A stretch of DNA of 64,000 bases, taken from Arenicellales bacterium (lineage in GTDB: Bacteria > Pseudomonadota > Gammaproteobacteria > Arenicellales > JAJDZL01). The notes beneath the pieces are model-generated. The model had not been told where the DNA came from. It was given only the letters and a program-made list of their open reading frames with translations, and did not search any database. This document shows, one piece after another, positions 38,988 to 50,400 of the stretch. The stretch is from NCBI GenBank assembly GCA_958295885.1, contig OY282380.1, positions 4,325,109 through 4,389,108 of the forward strand. Reading direction: 5' to 3'. The position numbers and the translations under genes were made by a program. Position 1 is the stretch's first letter. Every line of letters starts with the position of its first letter.

Positions 38988-40004
38988 ATGTCTGCTTCAT
39001 CAACCAATATCGATCACGATCCTCTTTTCAAACTGTTGTTTTCTCACCCTTTCTTAGTGGAAGAACTACTGCGCGGCTTTTTTTCTTCAGACGCCTGGTG
39101 CAAAGGTCTGAAATATGATACGCTGCAGTCAATGCGCGCCAGTTTTGTTGCTGAACTCAAAGAAAGATCAAAATTAATACAGCGTCACGCTGACACAGTG
39201 TGGCGAGTGGAAACCGAACAAGGTTCGATCTGGTTGATTATTGCACTGGAATTTCAGTCGTCAGTCGATCTCGACATGGCGGTTCGGATGCATGTATACC
39301 GTGCGTTGCTGCTGCAGCAGGCAGTGCGCGAACAGAAAAATAAGAAGCAGGTGCGGCGCTATCCGGCGATCATACCGATCGTCATTTATAATGGACAGAA
39401 GCCTTGGACGGCAGCTTTGGGAGTGCGGGATTTGATTGAGAGCCAAGATCCGATGTTCCCGACTCAGTGGTATGTTCAGCAGGAATATTATCTGTTTGAT
39501 CTGTCTAAGCAGCGTGCGGCAGCTCGGAAACTGAAGGGGAACGTGATGGCGGGCTTAGTGGGTTTGGAAGGAGCCGACTCCATGGGCGTGATTAGGGAAT
39601 TGGCAGACGAGATCAAGTCGAGTTGCGAGAACACAGGGAATGAAGGCTTGTTGGAGGACATTTTGAAATGGTTTGTCAAAGACTATATGGTACGAAGGCA
39701 TCCGCAAGTTAGTAAGGAAATTGAAGGAGTGGAAAAAATGGGAGTGATAGTCGAGAGACTTGATGGTTGGATTTCTAAAGAATTCAGACAAGGTCGTGAG
39801 GAAGGTCGTGAGGAAGGTCGTGAGGAAGGTCGTGAGGAAGGCCGTGAGGAAGGCCGTGAGGAAGGCCGTCGGGAAGGTATCGAGAAAGCGCAGGAACGAC
39901 ATGCCCGTAAATTACTTGCAATGGGAATGCGCATCGAAGATATATGTAAGGTTACGGATTTGAAGCCGGAGCAGGTTGAGCGACTTCGAAACAACGCGCA
40001 TTGA
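38988..40004 (+). CDS. Rpn-family recombination-promoting nuclease
   Basis: A 338-residue protein starting MSASSTNIDHDPLFKLLFSH; the frame extends to 38925 but this ATG gives the family N-terminus. PD-(D/E)xK elements are DHDPLFKLLF, AELKERSKLIQRHADTVWRV and LIIALEFQSSVDLDMAVRMH, with YRRYPAIIPIVIYNG-type sequence after. The C-terminal region has a charged GREE repeat and a short MGMRIEDICKVTDLKPEQVE tail seen in Rpn proteins. Rpn nucleases are DNA endonucleases linked to recombination and to phage defence. It appears intact. Confidence 0.88.
   Translation: MSASSTNIDHDPLFKLLFSHPFLVEELLRGFFSSDAWCKGLKYDTLQSMRASFVAELKERSKLIQRHADTVWRVETEQGSIWLIIALEFQSSVDLDMAVRMHVYRALLLQQAVREQKNKKQVRRYPAIIPIVIYNGQKPWTAALGVRDLIESQDPMFPTQWYVQQEYYLFDLSKQRAAARKLKGNVMAGLVGLEGADSMGVIRELADEIKSSCENTGNEGLLEDILKWFVKDYMVRRHPQVSKEIEGVEKMGVIVERLDGWISKEFRQGREEGREEGREEGREEGREEGREEGRREGIEKAQERHARKLLAMGMRIEDICKVTDLKPEQVERLRNNAH
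39792..39875 (+). repeat. Seven tandem 12-bp repeats in rpn
   Basis: GGTCGTGAGGAA occurs four times, then two GGCCGTGAGGAA and one GGCCGTCGGGAA, coding GREE units. Copy-number change would alter the linker length without breaking the frame. Confidence 0.95.
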
Positions 40005-40114
40005 GTTCGAAGTTCTAAACCGTGCGCCTGTTGTCAGGAGACAGCGGGTGTTGAATTCCAGATTAGAATGAAACTGATCATAAAAGTTAATTCGGAACGA
40101 AATCATTCAATGGA

Positions 40115-40429
40115 TCACATCGTTCCGACATTTTCGCCGTTCCCGAAGCGGGTAGAGTGGTGGAGAACACAGCGCGTCAGCGGCTTGAATTTGTCTTCAA
40201 CTTCAAAGCTTCGCTCAGTATCACCAGAGTTGGCTTGATAAGGAAATGGTAATTTCACGGCCTCTTCCAGCGAGCAAAGGAACTGCCTGACCGTTCGGAC
40301 TGCAGGCTGGTTCGTGTTACAGCCGGGAAACCTTGGCAGACCAGGTGTTTCCCATGCTATTTTTTGATCCATAAAATCCGGCAGGCGGCATCTAAAATGA
40401 CACTCACACCACTTGGCTATTTTGCTCAT
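40115..40429 (-). CDS. Hypothetical protein
   Basis: Minus-strand frame of 104 residues from MSKIAKWCECHFRCRLPDFM, with ETPGLPRFPGCNTNQPAV and a C-terminal KPLTRCVLHHSTRFG. No domain recognised and no clear ribosome site. Codon content looks protein-like, but it may be the surviving part of a gene cut by the IS1634 fragment at 40502. Confidence 0.35.
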   Translation of the reverse strand: MSKIAKWCECHFRCRLPDFMDQKIAWETPGLPRFPGCNTNQPAVRTVRQFLCSLEEAVKLPFPYQANSGDTERSFEVEDKFKPLTRCVLHHSTRFGNGENVGTM

Positions 40430-40501
40430 TATCAAACAAATTCGGATATTTCGCACTGACTTGCTTAGCGTGGGATGCTCCTGGTGGCAGACCTAAATGA
40501 A

Positions 40502-40857
40502 AACGGTATTGGCTTATCATGCCGTTCACACCTTGCGATTTCAGTTCAAGCAGCACGACATTCACTGGAGTTGGAAGAGCATTCGAAGACGTCTTCGAAA
40601 CTGGATGCGGGTGACGACCACGCTCAAGACCAAGGAGCATCGCACAATCACCAACCGTCAGGATGTGCGTCCGACCGCAGACCAGGCGCGGTTGGCACAG
40701 GCGCTGAATATGAAGGCGGAACTGCATCGGAAGCGCTGGTGAGGGAAATTAAAGAAAATAGCGCGAAATGTTGTTACATGTGTGATTTGGTCGTTTCGAA
40801 AAAAACATTATCTTAATACTTTCGGAGAATTGTTTTTTGATTAGTGCGGAACTAGGG
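40502..40857 (+). mobile_element. IS1634-type 3' fragment
   Basis: Repeats 32032-32382 almost exactly: the last 80 codons (VLAYHAVHTLRFQF onward, ending AELHRKRW) and the right terminal sequence GTGCGGAACTAGGG. The 5' part is absent. Confidence 0.88.
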
Positions 40858-41107
40858 TTATTTGCGCGGAATTCCAGAATCAACAAGTTCCTCTTGGAGA
40901 AAATCGAGCGTGAAAATTAAGAAGGAAGTTGATGGACGCTGTTTGATGAGGGAGAATCTCCTCACATTACTGCTGAAATCATTGCATTGAATTGAAGTCA
41001 TGACAATCGCCTGCAAACCTGAACGCGTTCGCGGCTTCAAGTATTATTCAAGCAACTGCTGATTGACCTACAACATCTACGTTTGACAAATTTGGAGCAT
41101 CGTCCCA

Positions 41108-42502
41108 ATGAATATAAAAATGCGAGCTAAGCAAATCGATATTTCAGAGAATGATCCATTTAAAAATGATCTTTTCAATCGACAAACCCCAGTGGAAAAC
41201 TTAAAGAATCTTATAGGAAATTTAGAAAGTCCAGCAGTGGTTGCAATTGACGGCGCATGGGGAACAGGCAAAACGACATTCTTGAATTTATGGATACAAA
41301 GTTTGCTTAACGATGAACTTCCAGTGGTTCAATTCAATGCATGGGAAAACGACTTTTCCCCAAATGCAATCGTAAGCATTACGCACGAATTAACAGCCCA
41401 ATTACGCGACTGCGATGCAAAATTTGGCATCAAAGACATGCTCCGCGAAAAGGCAGTCCAATTTTTAAAAGAAGCCGCGACTGCATCTATAAAAGTTGCA
41501 AGCGGTGGGATTTTGAACATTGAATCCAAAACGAATGGACGCGAAATCTTTTCTGAAGTTAAAGCTTACAAAGAACAAATGGATAAATTCCGGCAAAGTC
41601 TAGGGAAATTGGCCGGAAGTTACAAGAATGCCAATAGCTACCCTCTAGTCATCGTAATTGATGAGCTTGATCGCTGTCGCCCTATGTTTGCGATTGACAT
41701 TCTTGAGGTCGCCAAGCATTTGTTTTCAACTCGTGACGTGGTGTTTGTTCTTGCGCTAAATCGACGTGAACTGAGTCATTCGATCGCATCAGCATACGGT
41801 GAACGCTTCGATTCGATCGGTTATATGGAAAGATTCATTGATGTTGAATTTCATCTGCCGCCAGCTGGTCGCAAACAATTTCTACTGTCGCAATTGAGCG
41901 AAAAATGCAGAGAAAGATATGATGAAAATAGCGAATTTCATGACGCGATGAATGTGATGTTCGCAATTTACGATTCGCCAGATTTTAATCTGCGAACCGC
42001 GTCGCACTATGTACGTCGCCTTGATTATGTCTTTGCATCAATAAGATTTGATACAAGATTCAATTTTCCGATCGCGTTGGTTGCAGCGCTTGTTGCAAGA
42101 TCAATTGACCTCGAAAGTTATTTGCGATTCAAAAACAGTGAGATATCAGATGACGAATTTGCAGATTCGATATTCGAACGGGAAGGTATGCGAGGTCTTC
42201 GGCAATCCTCTGAAGGAGCCTGGATTGAAGCAGTGTTGATTGCCACACAGAGGGAAAGAGAACGCATCAGGATGAATGACGAGAACACAGACACATCCCA
42301 TAGTTCGAGTCTATTTCAAAAATACAGAGAAATTGTCAATGACGAGAAATCAACTTCAACTGAAAAGCGGCATGCCAGTGAAGTAATAGGATTTATCGAG
42401 CAAGATGAAAATCTACAAAAAATACCGCCTTTCCCAACTCTTGCCAAGCATTATCTACACGCCGTCGAGCTAATTGAAATGATTTCGCCAAATATCCAAT
42501 AG
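41108..42502 (+). CDS. KAP-family P-loop NTPase
   Basis: A 464-residue STAND-like NTPase. Walker A is VAIDGAWGTGKTTFLN (about 44-59), with the KAP-typical VVQFNAWEND after it. Walker B is LVIVIDELDRCRPMFAIDIL (about 180), then FVLALNRRELSHSIASAYG and YMERFIDVEFHLPPAGR. The usual membrane insertion is missing, so this is a soluble KAP protein. KAP NTPases occur in phage-defence loci and can recruit effectors; no partner gene is adjacent. Both ends border decayed DNA. Confidence 0.85.
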   Translation: MNIKMRAKQIDISENDPFKNDLFNRQTPVENLKNLIGNLESPAVVAIDGAWGTGKTTFLNLWIQSLLNDELPVVQFNAWENDFSPNAIVSITHELTAQLRDCDAKFGIKDMLREKAVQFLKEAATASIKVASGGILNIESKTNGREIFSEVKAYKEQMDKFRQSLGKLAGSYKNANSYPLVIVIDELDRCRPMFAIDILEVAKHLFSTRDVVFVLALNRRELSHSIASAYGERFDSIGYMERFIDVEFHLPPAGRKQFLLSQLSEKCRERYDENSEFHDAMNVMFAIYDSPDFNLRTASHYVRRLDYVFASIRFDTRFNFPIALVAALVARSIDLESYLRFKNSEISDDEFADSIFEREGMRGLRQSSEGAWIEAVLIATQRERERIRMNDENTDTSHSSSLFQKYREIVNDEKSTSTEKRHASEVIGFIEQDENLQKIPPFPTLAKHYLHAVELIEMISPNIQ

Positions 42503-43882
42503 AAGATTTTTTGCGTTCATATTTCATTTCGCAATATCTTTTGTCGATACGCGCAGTGACAGACATCAAATAAAGTAAACTGCAGCAGCTCACCCCTCTG
42601 ATTGAATCTTGAGCGGCTGATCATTGCCGCTGACGATACAAAAAGGCAGAGACATCGCGCCTGACTGCATAGGGTGGTCTGCAACAGATCATTATACTTG
42701 CCCCCTGACATTGCGGGGTCAAACGCCTATGGCGCGGGCATCACAGATGATACGCGCTGATTTTAGACGGGCGGCGCAGATTTCAGAATCAAAGCCATGT
42801 TCAGGCTGTGTCAGTCTATCAACGCGCTGATGCCGCCTCACAGCGTCTGCATCGAATCGCATCCGGACGGCAGCGTCATCATGAAGCGCAAGCTGTCGAC
42901 GCCGCATCGGCATTGATTCTGACGCGCGCGCCATTCGTCATTTGCGCTGCGAGCAGACGGCTAAGCTGGTGAATGACGGCTATCATCGCCGTCTTTCAAA
43001 ACTTGCATTCGATGGTGCTGTACTGGCGCATGCCGCTCCGCCGCTGCTGAAATCCAGCCGCCAGGGGCCGGTATCGTTACTGCTGCGACAATGCTCAGGC
43101 GGAATCCTGGTTTGCTGCATTGAAGTGGGAAAGCGTATTGAAAATGGATACATCCTGTGCGATGCTGCGTGACGACGCCTTGTTTCAGAAAAGCACCGAA
43201 CAGGAGGCGATCCTGGGCACTGCTTGAACGCCAAAGGCGAATGCCTGCCGAGATTGTGAAAGGATTTTTAAACTTCGCTCGATGATGTTGATTCGAAAGA
43301 TAGGACAGATTGTGATTGTTCAGTGTTTGCCAGAAAACGTTTAAAACATTAATAATATTTAATCATTTCATTCTATCAAGTGAGGATTTTGCTGATTTGT
43401 GGTATTTGGCAGCGATATTCACTTTTGAACCCGTCAATCCGCCAGAACCGAAATTTCTTCGTTTGAAAATATCGAACGATTGTTCGTTATTTTCAATTTG
43501 ATGTAGAGTTTTCTGATGAACGCTATTTATAAATATAAACTTTGAAAACTCGTCGAAGATCAAAATCCTTGCACCGTCTTTACCGGCCGAAACGTTGCAG
43601 CCGTAGCTTGTTTCGACCGCAGGGTCTTGACCCTAATGGGTAAAGACGCTGACCGCTTCGCTCATGAACATCACCATAGGGCAAGACGCGGCGCTAGTTT
43701 GAAGATTCATGCTTTTGAGGTCTCAGACCCAGCTCAAAGCTAAAAAAAAGAAAAACCATCAAAGAGAATATTTTAAAAATTAATTTGTAAAATTATTGCC
43801 ACAAAGAGCAATGGCTGTACATCTGTCCATCCACTTTTTCTCATTTCCTGATTAATTACCGCAAGCTATATTTGGATTCTAC
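42503..43882. other. Decayed IS3 remnants
   Basis: Around 43075-43150 a frame reads YCCDNAQAESWFAALKWESV, the Glu region of an IS3 OrfB, lacking the rest. Near 42800 an unconnected frame may belong to another transposase. No intact gene, and 43300-43880 shows nothing. Confidence 0.5.
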
Positions 43883-44565
43883 ATGAAGTCACCTCCTTCT
43901 TTGCTTCATAAGAAGTCTATCTTTCTCAAACTTCATTTGCTATGGGCAGCTTTATTGTTATGCGCCGCTTGCCTTTTGATCACTATGACGCCACTAGTCA
44001 ATCGGCCGTTGAGCAGTTGCATGACACTATTGCCAAGGGAGACCTGACCATAGAGGCAATTGTCGGAACGGGTAGCTCAACAGGGCCAGCCATCAAAGGC
44101 TACCTAGTTAATCAAAGCTCCGTTGTCCAAAACATCAACATTCATTTGGACGTTCCAGTTTATTTCGCCAATCGAGGGAAAGGCCAAAACATGGTTGCTA
44201 CGCAGGTATATGGGCGTGGTGGATCATTTTTTTCCGACGGTACTCACGGTTTTGTGAGCATTCCTGGAAATAGCCGCACGCCAGTCGAATTCGTCGCATT
44301 TTGCGTGGACTTCGACAAATCTAATCCAACTAGCAACGACCTGTTCGATGTTACAGACATGCCCGCTGAGATTCATGGTGTGGTGCGAAGCATTACTGAA
44401 GTGGAACAAGCAAACCTTAACAGTGATTTAACTGTTGCGGCCCAGCTCGCTCTATGGGTAACTCAAGGGGAAAGTCTAGAAGATATTCGCGAGAGGTTTG
44501 AGTTCTCGCAAATTGATGTGGCATGGATGCATCAGATTCTTCGTCATTTGGATGCACAGCACTAG
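43883..44565 (+). pseudogene. Secreted protein gene with frameshift after signal peptide
   Basis: An ATG at 43883 opens a signal-peptide-like sequence (KSIFLKLHLLWAALLLCAAC) that stays in one frame to about 44040. The mature part is in the next frame: QSAVEQLHDTIAKGDLTIEA, then VQNINIHLDVPVYFANRGKG, FVAFCVDFDKSNPTSNDLFD and VAAQLALWVTQGE, ending at 44565. An in-frame start at 43942 for the second frame would lack export signals. A single-base shift near 43985-44015 would rejoin them. Family not recognised; the beta-rich domain has one Cys. Confidence 0.55.
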
Positions 44566-45207
44566 AGACCCTTGAGTCGATTGAGGGGCGTTGATTTCTT
44601 CTTGTCGGCAACCAGATAACGTTCAAAGTCGAAACCAGATTCTGTCGAAATTCAGGTCAGGAAAGGCCACTTCCTGTGCAGTCTCCCCAATATGGTCTCA
44701 AGTTGCCCGCGACAGATCGTTTAGGGAATTTGAATCGGAACTGACATCCGCCCCCAGTGGTGGGACTGTCACATACCTCCATGGCTACTGTGCAAGGTTC
44801 TACCTTACAAAATATTCACCCATCGAACTGCGTCTGAGATTTTTCTTCAACATCGGCTGGTCAACTTCGTGAACCTGAATCATGTTTTTGTCCGGTCCAG
44901 TCCAACTAATTTGAAATCGCTGGCAACTTCACTTACTTTCATGGATGCTTTCCTGCTGCTTGAAAAATTGGCCAGTTATTCCGACTGCCTGCAGATTGGC
45001 TTTCGATGCCGTTCGGGAAAAGTGTCCATTCCGTTACTTTTGACGCTCTCCCTTTTCCCAGTTACAAATTTCTCTTTTCTCTGAACATAAAGTCCAGATA
45101 TCTACATTCGTAAAATAATGATTCTGAATGCCTGCGTAGATTCTCAAAAAATGAAGTTACATGAAATAAACTGTTTTCTCAGTGTTCCAACGAACATGTC
45201 CATGAAA
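44566..45207. other. No gene seen
   Basis: Only short overlapping frames with no motif or ribosome site. Confidence 0.4.
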
Positions 45208-45651
45208 TTAATCACTACCAAATATTGACCAACCGTTGCCATAAGGATTAGTGGGACTGTCAGTTCGATATGGACTTCCAACTCCGAAAGGGTTATTAAT
45301 GCTATCTGGTGAATAAGGATTTCCGTAACGGCCGTAAGGATTGGAAATTGAATCTGGGTCGTAAGGGTTGGTACTCAATTTGCCTCGATAATTACCATTC
45401 CGGTCAAAAAGTTTTGGTGCATCCGTAGCGTATGGATTGTTCACACTCTGATTGGAATATTTGCTCCCATAACGACCGTAGGGGTTGTTTATGCCATCTG
45501 GTGAATAGGAGTTGCCGAAACGGCCATAAGGGTTGGAAACTGAATCTGGGTCGTAAGGATTAGCACTCAGACTGCCTAGATACTCATCCGCCAACAAGTC
45601 CGTGCTTATGACCAATAGCAAGGCAATGGTTAGATTGACGATCGTTTTCAT
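45208..45651 (-). CDS. Secreted NPYGRYG-repeat protein
   Basis: A 147-residue protein. ATG at 45651 follows GGAGG by five bases; the longer frame to 45753 has no such site. The signal peptide is MKTIVNLTIALLLVISTDLL followed by A-D cleavage. The mature part repeats NPYDPDS-SNPYGR-GN-YSPD-INNP units (two long blocks, about residues 30-65 and 93-130) and ends NPYGNGWSIFGSD. Proteins with this repeat are common, secreted and of unknown role. Confidence 0.75.
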   Translation of the reverse strand: MKTIVNLTIALLLVISTDLLADEYLGSLSANPYDPDSVSNPYGRFGNSYSPDGINNPYGRYGSKYSNQSVNNPYATDAPKLFDRNGNYRGKLSTNPYDPDSISNPYGRYGNPYSPDSINNPFGVGSPYRTDSPTNPYGNGWSIFGSD

Positions 45652-46053
45652 TTTAATCCTCCAATTGTTTATCGAATGTTCCAATGCTCCCGCCCAATAT
45701 TTCAGCGGGAATTGCCATGGTCTAAAGTATTGGTGACTGTCCAATGTCTGCAAAAAATAGGTGTAAAGCGTTTCAAGCTGCGAATATGGAGGTTTATGTC
45801 AACAGTTCCTCATACTTGAACGTGACTGGTTGGAATTAGACAGGCACTACGATGTGTCACCGTTCTGTGTTCTCAACAGAATTCGATGCGTCAGGATCAG
45901 ATTGTGATTCTCGACTGGAACATTTGGCAGGTTTTGTGCGTCATCCAAGTATGTTGGTTGATACAGGGATTCACCATCTCGGCAGGGCATGGTAGACTCT
46001 CCTTGTCTGGGGTGATCTGAAGTCCTTTACAGTCAGTTCATGTATTGTATATG

Positions 46054-46086
46054 ACTCAAGTTTCTGGATTCAAAATCATCTAATTC
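46054..46086 (-). repeat. IS4-type right terminal sequence, inverted
   Basis: Reverse complement of 683-716. The rest of that IS is absent here; the IS1380 relic follows. Confidence 0.75.
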
Positions 46087-46206
46087 CCTAATCCGCAATT
46101 AGGAATGACTAAATAGAAAAAAGCCTTGTACAATCAGCATGTTAACAAAATCTTCAGGATCACCCAATGGGTGATGACTGAAACAACCAAAAATAATACA
46201 AGGCTT

Positions 46207-47235
46207 ATGAACATTCCACCTTACAAAACAGCTGACAGCAATCGCAACTTGACCGCCCGCGCCGGTTTGGTGGTGATTGCGGATTGATTCAAACGCTTGG
46301 GATTGAACGAATTGGCGGATCGTTTCATGCCTGCTCCGGGCAGCAGCCGCGGCTATCGTCCAAGCGTTCTGTTGAGCACCTTCATGCTGATGAAACACGA
46401 AGGTGCGAAGCGCTTGGAGGATGTCCGTCATCTGCATTGCGAGCCGGGGCTGATGAAACTGCTGGGATTCGAGAAGGTGCCGGAGGCGAGGACCCTGGGC
46501 AACTGGCTGCGTCGTATCGGCAACAGCGAACAGTCGATGCAGGCCCTGGTCGAGATCAACAAGCACCTGCTGTCAGCCGGATTGCACCACTGCAGGCGGG
46601 TCACGCTGGACATTGATGCGACGGTGATCGAATGCAACAGGAAAGGAACCGAATTCAACTAAAAAGGCTCGCGAGGCTATACGCCGATGGCAGGTCACCT
46701 CGCTGAAATTGAACAGGTGGTGGAGGTTGATTTTCGTGAAGGCAGTGCAACGCCGAATAAAGAAAACCTGGAGTTCATCAAGAAATGTGAGGCGGCGTTG
46801 CCGGTGGGAGTTTCGATCCGTCATCTGCGAGCCGATGCAGCCACTTACCAGGCTGGTGTGATCAATTACTGTGAGTGCCAACGACATTCGCTATGTGATC
46901 CGCGCCAAGATGGACACTTCGGTGAAAGAATCGATGTCGGCCATCAAGCCGTCGGACTGGGTGCCGCTGATAAAACGTGATTGACGAATCTCCGCAAGCC
47001 TTTCATCTGGTCGTGCAACGGCAGTTGATAGCGGAAAAGGAACTGGATTTAACTACCGACTGGAATGAGTAATTGGGTGGTGTATTAGAACAATCAGCAT
47101 GGCGAAGCCTCAAAAAATCCGGATCAAGGAATCACGCAGTGACTTCGGCGGTGCTCACATCCAATTGACATCGATTCAGACACCGCGGAAGTTCTTCATC
47201 CGTCTTATCAGAGGAACTTTGTTCTCCGAAAGATA
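46207..47235 (+). pseudogene. IS1380-family transposase, broken
   Basis: From MNIPPYKTADSNRNLTARAG the frame reads through in-frame stops at about 46285 and 46660, then frameshifts. Motifs include FMPAPGSSRGYRPSVLLSTF, TLDIDATVIECN (first Asp) and GYTPMAGHLAEIEQVVEVDF; near 47090 a final NNQHGEASKN piece resembles the Glu region. At least two stops and a frameshift make it dead. Confidence 0.8.
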
Positions 47236-47401
47236 ATAGTGATCACCTTGACCACCGATAAATGAGAATCCCCGTGGACTGTTCTCGCCAGACAGCGTAC
47301 TGAAAAATCAAAATATCAGCTACGTTCTCGAACCTGTTGGCTAAAAAAATTTTCTAATTTTGGATTTGGGGAAGCTGGCGACTTAATTTGTTCGAGCTGA
47401 A

Positions 47402-50400
47402 TCATTCCCAAATCCCACCTCCACTGAGAAAAATGTTACGAAGTTCAATAAATCGCGCATCGTCTTTCAAACGGGGTTCGACTGATGAAATATTTTTCAG
47501 ACAATCTCTCAAATCATTCCCCAAAGGAGGTTCTCCAGTCAAGAGGTAAAGGAACGTAAGCGCAGGTTCGGGAAACTTGTTGCATAGTCCAGAATGTTTC
47601 AGTCGTGAAATAAGGTGACCTGAATTCGGCAATTGCAGCAGCCAACACTTGAGTTCCTCCAGTGCTTCAGGAAATGCATCACCTGCGTTAATACACAACT
47701 CACTCAGCCTTTTCGAGATCGCTGGGTTCTTATTTTCGACTGATCTCGGCCAGACAGATTTCAAATATGGTAGAACCCGGTTACGCCAATACTCAATGCG
47801 TTGCTCGCCCGCGCTGTTCAGTGTTCTCCCCAAAGTGCTGGCGGCTGTTAGCAAACCTTTCTCCGGTAGCATTTCGGTCGCGTCAGCGAGCTGCTGTTTC
47901 GTAAAAGTGTTGCCTAGTTCGACTGCAGCAAATGTCAGAAGGCTAACATACTGAACGCCGTACCTGCCGAGTGTACGGTAGTAAGATACCGTATCTAAAA
48001 AGGGGACTTTGATCGCTTCAATCAAGGGAAGATATAGGCGAGGCGACCAGAGAAAACCGGTCCATACAGCAAGTGCGTCTCCCTCGTTATTGGACCAGTC
48101 GAATAATGGCAATAAATTCGACTTAGTCCATTCACGGTCCACACGAAACAGCGTTACAACATGAAAAGCAAGTATTACTCGGCCATGCCTGAATTTATCC
48201 GATTCTGTATTGCAAAGCCTGGTAACGATAGGTCTCAGCTTGTCCGGCAAACCCTCCCCGTCTTCAAGTGGGTTTCGAAACCATAAGTTCAGCAAGGCGT
48301 CGGTCACATACCCAACTGGGTGTTTTTTGGCTTGTGGCACGGGATCGTTGATATGCACGCCCAAATCATTTTGATAATTAAAATTCAATAGCCTTATGCA
48401 GAGATCGAAAAATATTTCATCTTCAAGGTCGGAGGTTTTGGACACAGCAGTCAACCACGGGCCAATGCTACTTGTGAGCGATTGCAGATCATCATCAGGC
48501 ATCTTGGCTAGCATCGGTATCATTTTGTTCCCAGAGCAACTGATCAGATTTTCATCCGACCAAGCATACAAAGCCTCGCGCCAACGACAAACTGGCCATA
48601 TGTTTTCTTCGGCCAAGGTGCATAACGCATTGGCCGTAGTGTCAAAGTCCTCTCGACAGCGACGGACCCAATCGTCTTTCTCCGGAACACCTACTTCCGG
48701 GTGCCGTTTAAGCCACTCGATCAAGTCCGAAAGACTCGAGGGTGTGGTGAGAAACTGAATCAGTTCGTCGCCATCGCCCATCCACCACGAGAACTCGTCG
48801 CTCTCTTGAGGTTCGAGATTCCAATCGGGATGCTGAAAAGTTAATTCGTCCAATTTATCCCGCGCACTTTCTCCTAGAACCGCACCAGCACTATCCATCC
48901 GTATCAATAACTGAAAGATACTTGAATCTACAAACTGATTCCATCGTTCAGGTGTAATTTCAGCTTTGAACATAGTCCGAGGCGGGCCTTCAAGAACTGC
49001 TAGTTCGAGCCTGATCAACGATTCAAAGTCAAGTCTAGGTGAAAGAGCGATTACTAAACGCATTTTTTCACGTTCGGTTTGGTTCGACCATAACCACCGA
49101 TGCTCATCTTCCAACAGCCAATCAAGCACCTGTCGAGGCTGATCCAGACATGAAATATCATTTTGTTCGTTCTGGCTTATCGCCGCAGCAAAAAACACCA
49201 GCCGGCGGAATACTGGATAAGGGGCGGCGCGCCAAGTCTTGAGAATAATCTCCGCCCGTTCCGGTGCTGTTCTCGCCGTAGCCAGCCAGGCATCTCGGCT
49301 GAGTTCAATCAATGCTGTCCAATCGAAAAATCGCATGTTCTGTGGATGATCGTCGATTGACGGCTGCGCCAACCAAGACAGATCATTTCCGTCTTCTGCC
49401 TCACCAATTTCCCGGGCCAAGTCCATCGCGTCCATCAGCAATGCGCTGAAGTCGTGCAACAAGTCAGGCAATACATTGGACCAGCATGGCAGCTGGCGCA
49501 ATTTGTACACTGCCGAAAATACCGAGTCGAAGGACAGCACAATTTTCGCATCCACGAGATGTTTCGGTTTCTTTTGCTCATCCGGAATTTCTTCAGCTTC
49601 ATTCAACAGAAATGGCCGACGAATCAAAATTCTCGGAGCCAGAGCGTCGCGCAACTTCAAACGCAGGATTAATGTGAGTCCGTCGCGCTGAAAACAGTTA
49701 ATCCAATGATAAATGTCGAACATTGAGCACGACCTTATACGTCCAGCAAGGAGAAGGTGCCACAGAGTGCGCATCTCCGCTCTCGGAATGGCATTCGGGG
49801 CATTTTCGCGTATGCGGCTTAATTCTTCCAAATTGCCGTCGTGCTCCAGTTCATCAAGTTTTTCCAACTGATTTTCGATCATAGTTGCAAAAGTATGATG
49901 GACCGGCTCATCGTGCTTAGTCAACCATAGGATTAGATTAAGATCGTCCAAATGCCGCGTGAGCCAGCGCGCCAAGTGATCCATTACTTTGTCCCATCTA
50001 ATCATATTGGCATTTTCTTCAAACAATGCCATCCACGGTGGCAGTGTGTAGGGGGACGGTCGGCGAAGTATGCTGAATTGAAGCTTGTCGTTCTGTTCCG
50101 CGTTAGGCGACACTCCAAATTGCCGCAAGTCGTCCTGTCGATATCGGTCGTCGCAGAATGGGGCGAGCCAGTCCAGCGACGGAACCGGGTCAAAATCAGC
50201 AAGTCGCTTCGCAGGCAAGCCGCTCGCGTCCTTCAGCGCCCACATCATTTTTCCAACAAAATCATCCTGCTTTGTGCTTACCGTGGGAATTAAACCCGCA
50301 TACTTGGCGACAATACTTTCCTTGCCGCTTACACCGTCCCGATAGATGCCCGCCCAATTACGCAATGTTTCGTGCAGGTACCAGTAATTTCTGCAGTCTC

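Noticed and set aside
39792..39875. CRISPR array
   Set aside because: Uninterrupted 12-bp tandem repeats within a coding frame, with no spacers; no other repeat-spacer pattern was seen in the window.
39683..39994. Long antisense frame with SRPSSRPSSRPS repeats
   Set aside because: It is the reverse-strand shadow of the GREE repeats in the Rpn gene.
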